Part shown: positions 1 through 6,014 of the stretch, piece after piece
Numbering within the stretch: the first letter of the stretch is position 1
Layout: every line of letters begins with the position of its first letter
Source: Bacteroidota bacterium
Lineage (GTDB): Bacteria; Bacteroidota; Bacteroidia; UBA7662
Assembly: GCA_016868485.1 (NCBI GenBank)
Contig: VGGT01000091.1
Span: forward strand, 1 to 7,431
Reading direction: 5' to 3'
Length of the DNA stretch: 7,431 nucleotides
The notes under the pieces: model-generated
Told to the model about the DNA's origin: nothing
The model's database searches: none
Seen by the model: the letters and a program-made list of their open reading frames with translations, nothing else
Position numbers and translations under genes: made by a program

Positions 1-3000
1 AAACGCTGGGTCGGACAATTGAACACTGGGATTTCGTTGTAAAGACAAGGCCCAGAATTTATGGGCCTCAGATCGTTGTCCCATTAAAAATGAAATCGTA
101 CCTCTAAGCGCCAATCCATGATCGGAAGCAAACAGACTGAGTGAAAGATCAAGCATATCAAGCGCTTCGCGGTGACAACCCTGATAAAGCAGTTCTTGGG
201 TTTCGACAAATGAGGAAACAGCAATCCGAGCCCGTGTTTGAAATGAATTGCGCAAATCAAATTGACCTTTCAACCAGCCCCTGGATGAATCCAATCCCAC
301 TGTCTTGGCTTGATGAACGAAACCGTGTTGATCGAGAGGACTCGACACGGATTCATTCGTTCGATGAGAATCAGCATAGGCGATGCCCGAGTATCCCTTG
401 AGGAATGGCAATGCGATGAATGGATTTTGGTTTGAAGCCGTCGTCCAGAATTTGTAGGCAAGCAGGGTATCTCCTTGCATAAAATGGGCTGATCCTTTCA
501 AAGCGAGACCATAATCAGTTGAAAAAAGACCTAAAGAGCTATCAATAGTATTCAGTGCCAGGAGCCATTCCGCACCGTAGAAATGCTGTTGCGCATCGAC
601 AAAAGCGGATACACATATTCGTGCTCGTTGTTCAAGTCGCAACCGATAATCCGTTACAAACAAGGGTCGGGTTCGTATTGATTTCTGTGTTGGTAATTCC
701 GGGTATATGGTGAATTTCACATTTTCATAATGATGTCCGTCTATGTTGGCACTGATCACCAGAACCATAGAATCAAGGTCAACACTACCGCCCAAGTATT
801 CCAATTGTTGTTTGTCGATCTTCAAGCAGTACGTACCTGGTTGAAGACGATCGATAAAAAAGCTGCCATCTGCATAGCTTCGAATGATTGTAGAATACGG
901 TTTCGAAAGACCCTCAACGGATGAAATCAAAATACGTACTCCCCCCAAAGGCCGAGTTTGTGTCGATATTTTCTGCAGAACCTCCCCTGAAATGGAACCT
1001 GCCCTATATAGGGGCACATCGATTCGGTGCGTTTGGTTCGGACAAGCAATGAAGGTGTAACAATCGGTTAGTGCCACGAGATCGGCTTCGGGTAGGGTAT
1101 TTTCATCGATTTGTAATTGATACCGCCAATAGGATTGAAGTTGAAGGAATCGCAGCAGATTGTCTTTTCCCAATAAACCTGAATAAGATTTATCCAGCCT
1201 CGCCGACGGTACCGGAACAATCAACTCCCCCAAATCATATTTTTTGTTTACATTCTCATCCATAAAAAACCGAACCGTCAGACCTGCCCGACCGACCTGC
1301 TCTGCCGGAGAACCCATCAGCTTGCGGGAAGTGGCATCCCACATGACTGAACCCATTCCAGCATGTCTCAAATAAGCTTGTGGTCCATCCAATCCCCATT
1401 GCGTTCCCCAATCGGTAGATGTTCGCCATGACCTGAAATCGTACTGAATATTCAAGCCAAAAAGCAAGCCCTGCCCCCGTATGGGTCGTGAAGCGTTGAG
1501 TTGAAGTCTACCTGAACGTCCCATATTCTTCGCCACAGAAAATCTGAACTGTCCACCGCTACTGCTTTGGGTAGAAAATTTCTTGAAATCAGTGGTTAGG
1601 GTTCCTCGGAAATTGAGCCCCTGAATAAATCGGGGTACAAACCCCCATCTGGGCACAACAAACACGGATTGCAAGGTCATTTCCTGGTTGTTTTCCCATT
1701 TGTCGCTTACCAAATCTCCTTGCTTGGCTTGTGTACCTGTTGCCTTGAAATGTAAGCGGTTCGTGAAGAGTCCCTGATTCCAAAGTGCGTCGGCAGACCA
1801 AACGACTTTTTGAGCTCCGAGCGTACTCGTTAACTCCCCGTCGATTCTGAATCCCAATGGCCTTTGCTTAAAACTTAAAGGCATGATGTGTTGAATTTGT
1901 ATCTTTTCACCCCTTTCCTTAGATAATTGAACTGAATTATATCGATTTATTCCCTTAAAATTATCGTATGTTATTGTGGTGCTCATTCGGTTGGAGAATA
2001 TCGTCGCCAAACTCATTCTACTGTTGCCCTGACCATCTAAAGAAGCATTCAGCAAGTATTGTTGCAAGATTCGGGCATGAAGCGAGCCACTAGGTCTAAA
2101 ATGGTAACCCATTGAATCTGTATTGATGTGCATACCAAGACGAGCGGACATCTCGGGTATAATTCCTGCTTCGACTTGACCGACAGACGTCCACTTTGTT
2201 TGACTTAACTCGCTTTGACCCAATTGGAATTGATAGTTGATTTGTCCCGCTGGCAAAAAAGCAAATGGAATATTCAATTGTCGGTGTTCAATAATTTCTC
2301 TCCCGTCCGGCGTATAAATTTTAAGTTCCACACGCGATTGTCCGTAATTCAAGGGCAATCGAAAAACGAACCTACCTAAAGAATCCGCAGTTGTGTAGTC
2401 GATGAGTCGCCCCGAAAACCAAAGGTCCACATCAGAATGCGGCTCCGTTTGCCCTTCCAATATATGATCACCCAATGTTTTTCGTGGCATGATCTGCGCA
2501 TTGCTGATATAAATCCCCTTCACCAAGGCACCTGAGATCCCACTAAATGTTGATTTGCCAATGAATATCTGGGCAGGTGCCAGTGCGTAGCGATCTGAGC
2601 TTCCGCGGGAGGTGACATACCGCCAATTCGTCAATTGTCGGCCCACTGAAACCCCTTGCTTAGTCTGTTGAATAGACAGACTTCCCGAAATATCACCCCC
2701 AAACAATTCAATTCCACCCGTCAGGCGTCCTTCTAACAACCGTCCGGTAGGGGTATAATCGGTGGCATACCTATAATCAAGTGCCCCCAATCCCAACCAC
2801 TTACGGTTGCGCCCCAGTTGCAAATCAAGGCCTTGAATTGTGTTTGGCTCAGCTCCGGTCGACAATTGCTCACGGACATATGCTCTACGGGCCCGCCATT
2901 GAAAGGGTAATTCCACGTCACTGGTGAAACCAATGGCCATAGACGAATGATTCAAGGTCCACTTCACTTTAAAAATCGAATCATACAGCTCGACTTTTAA

Positions 3001-3366
3001 ATAGATCATGCTTTCGAGCTGCAAAACATCCCCAGCCTGAACTCGTTTACGCGTTGTATAATTCAGATACTCATTGCTTCTGAGGTCGAGCATCCAAATT
3101 GGGGGATCCTGATGGCTTGAACCGATCGTACTCACACGCCCGTTCGAGTCGCGTAAAATCTTGAATGGCATTTCAAATAAGTTCAACACTTCTGTGAGCA
3201 ATAGGTAGTTTTGATTTTGAATCGACTTGACGTTTAAATACACTTCAGAAAAAGACGGGTGTATCAGCAGGAATAGGTTTTCATCTGCATCGGTTTGCGC
3301 TTGGGATTCAAAGTTGAAAACCAGCACATAAAGCAGCATGAGCAATACAAGGCAGTTCCAATTCAC
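1..3366 (-). CDS. Usher-like outer-membrane assembly protein with C-terminal TPR-like extension (C-terminally partial)
   Basis: One frame stays open from the GTG at 3366 to base 1 (1122 codons, no stop). I translated it row by row and found no frameshift. Ushers form the outer-membrane pore that exports and polymerises subunits. Order: signal peptide 1-23 (SQA|Q); N-terminal periplasmic region with YLLLTEVLNLFEI (about 52-64) and, after 130, VELPFQWRARRA; then a long barrel-like strand array. Residues 306-372 resemble the usher plug/middle domain (TEPHSDVDLWFSG, YGQSRVELKIYTPDGREI, LNIPFAFLPAG). After the barrel come a Ca-binding-like loop, FFMDENVNKKYDLGE (700-714), and a carboxypeptidase-regulatory-like domain (about 790-885; SISGEV, YADGSFFIDRLQPGTY). 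Two TPR-like units follow, 914-982 and 1045-1113. Classical ushers have about 800-870 residues. An in-frame TAG six codons before the GTG excludes an upstream start. An ATG at 3339 is possible but leaves a very short signal peptide. Cys769 and Cys775 may pair. The usher family call rests on pattern reading alone. Confidence 0.8.
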   Translation of the reverse strand, partial: MNWNCLVLLMLLYVLVFNFESQAQTDADENLFLLIHPSFSEVYLNVKSIQNQNYLLLTEVLNLFEMPFKILRDSNGRVSTIGSSHQDPPIWMLDLRSNEYLNYTTRKRVQAGDVLQLESMIYLKVELYDSIFKVKWTLNHSSMAIGFTSDVELPFQWRARRAYVREQLSTGAEPNTIQGLDLQLGRNRKWLGLGALDYRYATDYTPTGRLLEGRLTGGIELFGGDISGSLSIQQTKQGVSVGRQLTNWRYVTSRGSSDRYALAPAQIFIGKSTFSGISGALVKGIYISNAQIMPRKTLGDHILEGQTEPHSDVDLWFSGRLIDYTTADSLGRFVFRLPLNYGQSRVELKIYTPDGREIIEHRQLNIPFAFLPAGQINYQFQLGQSELSQTKWTSVGQVEAGIIPEMSARLGMHINTDSMGYHFRPSGSLHARILQQYLLNASLDGQGNSRMSLATIFSNRMSTTITYDNFKGINRYNSVQLSKERGEKIQIQHIMPLSFKQRPLGFRIDGELTSTLGAQKVVWSADALWNQGLFTNRLHFKATGTQAKQGDLVSDKWENNQEMTLQSVFVVPRWGFVPRFIQGLNFRGTLTTDFKKFSTQSSSGGQFRFSVAKNMGRSGRLQLNASRPIRGQGLLFGLNIQYDFRSWRTSTDWGTQWGLDGPQAYLRHAGMGSVMWDATSRKLMGSPAEQVGRAGLTVRFFMDENVNKKYDLGELIVPVPSARLDKSYSGLLGKDNLLRFLQLQSYWRYQLQIDENTLPEADLVALTDCYTFIACPNQTHRIDVPLYRAGSISGEVLQKISTQTRPLGGVRILISSVEGLSKPYSTIIRSYADGSFFIDRLQPGTYCLKIDKQQLEYLGGSVDLDSMVLVISANIDGHHYENVKFTIYPELPTQKSIRTRPLFVTDYRLRLEQRARICVSAFVDAQQHFYGAEWLLALNTIDSSLGLFSTDYGLALKGSAHFMQGDTLLAYKFWTTASNQNPFIALPFLKGYSGIAYADSHRTNESVSSPLDQHGFVHQAKTVGLDSSRGWLKGQFDLRNSFQTRARIAVSSFVETQELLYQGCHREALDMLDLSLSLFASDHGLALRGTISFLMGQRSEAHKFWALSLQRNPSVQLSDPAF
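28..234 (-). repeat. TPR-like unit B in the usher C-terminal extension
   Basis: This stretch encodes residues 1045-1113. It begins RARIAVSSFV and contains ALDMLDLSLSLF, DHGLALRGTISF and FWALSLQRNP. It lies 131 residues after unit A, and the linker between the two units is not obviously related to them. This copy fits the TPR consensus better than unit A. The reading frame is still open at the window edge, so further units may follow. Confidence 0.7.
421..627 (-). repeat. TPR-like unit A in the usher C-terminal extension
   Basis: This stretch encodes residues 914-982 of the usher-like protein. It begins RARICVSAFV, continues with ALNTIDSSLGLF and DYGLALKGSAHF, and ends FWTTASNQNP. The spacing of small and large hydrophobic residues, the Gly after the second helix and the closing Asn-Pro fit a tetratricopeptide helix pair preceded by an extra helix. 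It aligns without gaps to unit B, which is also 69 residues, with 31 identities (about 45%). Confidence 0.7.
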
Positions 3367-3386
3367 AAAATTAAACTTCCCCTATA

Positions 3387-4217
3387 TTAATGTATAACAA
3401 TACTTTCTTTAAAGGTGTATGGATGAGCGGCTACGATTTCAGCAGGATCGATGTCCGATCTTTCGGTGGTAAAAGACAATCGAACGGAATAAGTCCCTGA
3501 CTCCATTTTTTTATCACCGAGTTGAAAGCCGAGCTTGCGACAACCGTCGAAATACAGGGCGACAGGCCTTGAATAACGCAATACAACCTCATCATTGGCT
3601 TTGAGCACCTCAGTAACCATGCTCCCTAAAAAAGGAGCGTTTCCAGTCCTATTAAACTCATATTCCAATTGAAATTGATTTTCAAAAAATGTCGAACGGA
3701 GCTTGGTGACCTCAATGCCTGTATTTACGGATCCCGATTTGTAAAAGGCGGCGACCACCTGTTCGAACCTCATTGTGATTTGGGTGGCGAGTCCTTCGGA
3801 TGGATCGTTTTCTCCAATTTCGGCCACCTGCGGTTGACTGCTGACCTTCACTCGGGTGAAGTATACCCCTGGTTCTGTAGCTCCTGTTGGGCGAACCTGC
3901 ATCCGCACAACTTGTTTCCCCCCTGGGGGAATCGTAAAACTCTTAGGATATGCTTTTATCATACCATCGAGGGCGTATTTCATTTTTCGAACGCTATCGT
4001 CGTACACCATCATCAACCTTCCATCAGGCAACTCGTCGGGATAGCCGAACTGAAATGAAATACCCACCTCCATGGCTACAGTTCCGGTATTCATGATGGT
4101 AGTGGACCCCACCCCTCTGCCATTGATAAAAACTGCTGCGGGGGCAATTCCGACCTGTGCCTTTGACGTACCCGAAAAAAGCAATACCCCAATCAATACC
4201 GGAATGTATGTCTTCAT
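3387..4217 (-). CDS. PapD-like periplasmic fimbrial chaperone
   Basis: This 276-residue protein has a signal peptide (1-20, SKA|Q) and two Ig-like domains in the PapD order, about 21-128 and 165-276. Domain 1 shows IAPAAVFINGRGVGSTTIMN (24-43), FTIPPGGKQVVRMQVRP (94-110) and GVYFTRVKV (117-125), the usual pattern of these chaperones. The presumed G1 donor strand has alternating hydrophobic residues Ile147, Met149 and Phe151, followed by VVAAFYK. These align with PapD Leu103, Ile105, Leu107 and the following KLFYR. The protein should hold subunits in the periplasm by donating this strand until the usher takes over. By eye, PapD Arg8 and Lys112, which anchor the subunit C-terminus, align with Ala27 and Ala156, so the classical anchor seems absent. 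It is somewhat longer than the common 230-250 residues. It starts 38 bases after the DUF4402 gene and ends 20 bases before the usher. Confidence 0.85.
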   Translation of the reverse strand: MKTYIPVLIGVLLFSGTSKAQVGIAPAAVFINGRGVGSTTIMNTGTVAMEVGISFQFGYPDELPDGRLMMVYDDSVRKMKYALDGMIKAYPKSFTIPPGGKQVVRMQVRPTGATEPGVYFTRVKVSSQPQVAEIGENDPSEGLATQITMRFEQVVAAFYKSGSVNTGIEVTKLRSTFFENQFQLEYEFNRTGNAPFLGSMVTEVLKANDEVVLRYSRPVALYFDGCRKLGFQLGDKKMESGTYSVRLSFTTERSDIDPAEIVAAHPYTFKESIVIH

Positions 4218-4255
4218 ATTCTATGTGCTTGAATTCCTTGTCCTCAGCTTATATC

Positions 4256-5152
4256 TTAAAGATTATAGCTCATACGAATCTCCACGGTTCCTGAGTATCT
4301 ACCTGTTGTGTTGGTCAAGCCCGTAACAGCACCCTGGGCTGCAGTAGTTGCAGCAGCAGAGGTAGTGACACCGGACGCATTCGCTGCATTGATCACTGAA
4401 TTTGCCTCAGCATATGTAGGAGAAAGCATTCCGCCCAAATACAATGTCACTTTTTCAGCGTGCGTTGCAGTCCCATTGAAGTCCGTACTGATGAGGTACT
4501 GCCCACCAAAACCAGAACCTTCAGGACGAGTAACGTCATTGTATTGATTGAAATCACCCGCCAAGGATGGGTTGCCCACCATCACTTGACTGTTGCAATA
4601 GGCCGCGCCTTTACTACTGACACCTGTATTCACCGAATCCGTACTCTGTGTACCCCTCGCATGTGTCCCTTGGCGGGCAGCTGCGCGAACAACAAAGAAA
4701 ATCGAATCACTGCTCAGCGTTCCAGCAGATACGATCCGTTGGCTCCGCATTCCCACAATGCCATTGTAGTTGGGCGCTGAGGTGGTGCCCGCCTGTTGAT
4801 CCAATGCCCTGCGACCACCTATTTCAAGCAAAACAGGTTCATTGGAGGTTCCGTCTATTTGAATGATGCCGATGTTCGCTGTCTCTCCGAGATTGGAGTT
4901 ACCCCCTGAATTTGTCGGTAAACGGAGTGGATCCAAAATAACCGCTGGTCGACCTACCCCGGTGAGTACGGTACCAAATTCTACATTGGATTTTGTGGCG
5001 TTGTTGATCGATAAAATTTTTGTTAAGCGCGCCGTAACCGTTAGCTGGTCGGTTTGTGACTGATTCTGTGCATAAGATCTTTGGACTTGAGAAAAAGTAA
5101 CTCCTAAACAAATCATTAATAACAATCTAATTTTACCTAATTGAATTTTCAT
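4256..5152 (-). CDS. DUF4402-family exported protein, candidate fibre subunit
   Basis: This 298-residue protein has a signal peptide (1-28, cleaved at SYA|Q) and then a DUF4402-type beta domain. The family signs are the first strand LTVTARLTKILSI (37-49), VEFGTVLTG (57-65), ILDP (72-75), the run VLLEIGG (107-113) and the closing strand GRYSGTVEIRMSYNL (284-298). DUF4402 proteins are often encoded beside fimbrial chaperones, and here one is the next gene. It is longer than the 150-200 residues I expect for the family. The extra length lies in a Gly/Ser/Asn-rich middle (about 115-230) and an Ala/Thr-rich low-complexity stretch (255-283). The mature protein has a single cysteine, Cys186. Gly284 and Tyr296 are 12 residues apart, as are the Gly and penultimate Tyr that classical pilins use for chaperone recognition, but here the pair sits one residue further from the end. 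I infer that it is the major subunit. The A/T-rich sequence before the ATG is typical of this phylum. Confidence 0.85.
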   Translation of the reverse strand: MKIQLGKIRLLLMICLGVTFSQVQRSYAQNQSQTDQLTVTARLTKILSINNATKSNVEFGTVLTGVGRPAVILDPLRLPTNSGGNSNLGETANIGIIQIDGTSNEPVLLEIGGRRALDQQAGTTSAPNYNGIVGMRSQRIVSAGTLSSDSIFFVVRAAARQGTHARGTQSTDSVNTGVSSKGAAYCNSQVMVGNPSLAGDFNQYNDVTRPEGSGFGGQYLISTDFNGTATHAEKVTLYLGGMLSPTYAEANSVINAANASGVTTSAAATTAAQGAVTGLTNTTGRYSGTVEIRMSYNL

Positions 5153-5162
5153 AAATTAAAAT

Positions 5163-5729
5163 TTAAATGATGTAACACAATATTATTTTACCATTTCCCT
5201 CAATTGGATATCCAAGCCACGCCGAATATCGTTCGACTGATTTTTCAAAACATGCAGGTTTACTTCCTGTTTCTTCATCCATTCGGGCCATTAATGTGGT
5301 GGGATAAGAACTGATTATAGTGGATTCGACGAGGCTTCCCGCCCCATCACTCAAGTATCGGATGGTCGGCGCGCGAACCCACCAGGGATCATGTTCTATA
5401 TCGAGGATAAACTGAACGTTTTCCAATGACCGAATTTCAAGCCACTTCAACGCACGGAGTTTCCTATGGGCTTGTTGGCTGCGGTCAGCCAAATCACTCA
5501 ATGCCGTTTGAAGTAAATAATGGCTATTCATTCCAATTGAAGGCCGATTTCCCCCGTCCCAACGGGCTAAGACCATCGAATCCAAAACCGGTTTCAGAAA
5601 AAAGTCGCCCGATACTTCCAGGTAGACCCTCATCAACTGAGCGTTCAGGTGATGAGCTGAAATCATGAACATGAAGGTGAATACAGCCCCAAAACGACGA
5701 TGCAGACAACCAAAACTGATGTAGGGCAT
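5163..5729 (-). CDS. Exported protein of unknown family, first gene of the chaperone-usher-like cluster
   Basis: I do not recognise this 188-residue protein. An in-frame TAA seven codons upstream, with no alternative start between, fixes the ATG at 5729. Residues 1-30 form a signal peptide: an n-region with HRR, a hydrophobic core around FGAVFTFMFMIS, and cleavage at LNA|Q. The mature chain of about 158 residues is rich in predicted beta strands (LEIRSLENVQFILDIE at 97-112, and IILCYII at the end). It has two cysteines, Cys160 and Cys185, that could pair. It ends in KIILCYII, the same kind of terminal strand as the DUF4402 protein encoded 10 bases downstream (EIRMSYNL). Both have Tyr third from the end. 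I infer that it is a minor or tip subunit, or an accessory factor, handled by the chaperone encoded two genes later. Its short size and lack of large domains argue against an adhesin of the usual two-domain type. Confidence 0.75.
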   Translation of the reverse strand: MPYISFGCLHRRFGAVFTFMFMISAHHLNAQLMRVYLEVSGDFFLKPVLDSMVLARWDGGNRPSIGMNSHYLLQTALSDLADRSQQAHRKLRALKWLEIRSLENVQFILDIEHDPWWVRAPTIRYLSDGAGSLVESTIISSYPTTLMARMDEETGSKPACFEKSVERYSAWLGYPIEGNGKIILCYII

Positions 5730-5747
5730 AAGCTTGCATGAACCCGT

Positions 5748-5849
5748 TTAGGCCATTTCGGGCCAGGTTTCGGATGCAAAACTGCGCTGTGCAAACTCCT
5801 TGATTGCTATGAAAAGAGCCGTACAATGAGGCCGTAGGGGTATTGTCAT
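5748..5849 (-). CDS. Possible 33-residue leader ORF (doubtful)
   Basis: A small ORF begins with ATG at 5849, six bases after a perfect GGAGG (5860-5856), and ends with TAA at 5750-5748. That is 18 bases before the ATG of the 188-residue gene. The peptide begins MTIPLRPHC and ends WPEMA. It has no signal peptide, transmembrane segment or recognisable motif. The only arguments for it are the good Shine-Dalgarno sequence and its position in the presumed leader. Bacteroidota genes usually lack such sequences, which weakens the case. It could be a regulatory leader peptide or chance. Confidence 0.15.
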   Translation of the reverse strand: MTIPLRPHCTALFIAIKEFAQRSFASETWPEMA

Positions 5850-5858
5850 ACTGCCCCT
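5836..5858 (-). promoter_or_regulatory. Small hairpin in the operon leader
   Basis: On the minus strand AGGGG (5858-5854) can pair with CCCCT (5840-5836). An inner TAT/ATA stem has a GACA loop, with CAG bulged on one side. The outer arm overlaps a GGAGG sequence (5860-5856), and the inner part contains the ATG of the 33-codon ORF. If transcribed, it could hide a ribosome-binding site. There is no T-run after it, so it does not look like an intrinsic terminator. The stem is short and may be chance. Confidence 0.25.
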
Positions 5859-5890
5859 CCGGGTCGAATCGATTAAATCCTATCCCATTT

Positions 5891-5923
5891 CAAAATAAAG
5901 ACGATTAGACTGTGCTCAAAAAA
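5891..5923 (-). promoter_or_regulatory. Candidate Bacteroidota-type promoter for the operon
   Basis: Read on the minus strand, TTTTTTG (5923-5917) is followed after 19 bases by TATTTTG (5897-5891). The Bacteroidota housekeeping sigma factor recognises TTTG near -33 and TAnnTTTG near -7, about 19-21 bases apart. The spacing fits, but the -7 element has one base too few between TA and TTTG, so this is only a near match. It would give a leader of roughly 150 bases before the 188-residue protein. The upstream element overlaps a four-base-pair inverted repeat, GCTC-TTTTTT-GAGC. Confidence 0.3.
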
Positions 5924-6014
5924 GAGCCAAGCCGCCCCATTCCGAGTACCGTCCAGCAGAAGTCAACTCCGAAGCCCAATCAAAAGCAAAACAGCATACA
6001 TGATCCCATAATTT

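Larger units (their letters stand above)
5730..6014. other. Intergenic region upstream of the chaperone-usher-like operon
   Basis: These 285 bases separate the nuclease stop from the first gene of the operon. I find no convincing gene here and no strong intrinsic terminator after the nuclease. The region holds a weak promoter candidate (5891-5923), a short imperfect hairpin (5836-5858) and a doubtful 33-codon ORF (5748-5849). A reading frame open on the minus strand from about 5887 to 5524 overlaps the start of the next gene in another frame. It has no ATG before its Met at 5739 and resembles no family I know, so I did not call it. Confidence 0.6.

Noticed and set aside
1..660. A separate TPR gene downstream of the usher, rather than a fusion.
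   Set aside because: The reading frame is continuous from the barrel through both TPR-like units, with no stop and no start with gene-like spacing at the junction.
3669..4058. Plus-strand ORF of 129 codons antisense to the chaperone.
   Set aside because: The minus-strand frame encodes a recognisable PapD-like protein through the whole stretch. The plus frame shows no motif and is a shadow.
4256..4258. ATCTTTAAGAT palindrome at the DUF4402 stop as an attenuator between subunit and chaperone genes.
   Set aside because: The loop would be one base and the stem A/T-rich, so it cannot form a stable hairpin.
4460..4780. Plus-strand ORF of 106 codons antisense to the DUF4402 gene.
   Set aside because: It is a shadow ORF rich in His, Arg and Cys without any domain pattern. 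The minus strand explains the region.
5524..5887. Minus-strand open frame overlapping the start of the 188-residue gene, with a sequence including FDPEGQYDN and YGSFHSNQGV.
   Set aside because: It has no ATG before 5739, no signal peptide or family likeness, and overlaps a gene with a clear signal peptide and operon spacing.
5915..5924. GCTC-TTTTTT-GAGC inverted repeat as a possible terminator for the nuclease gene.
   Set aside because: It has only a four-base-pair stem, with no T-run after it, and lies about 90 bases past the stop codon. Too weak to call.
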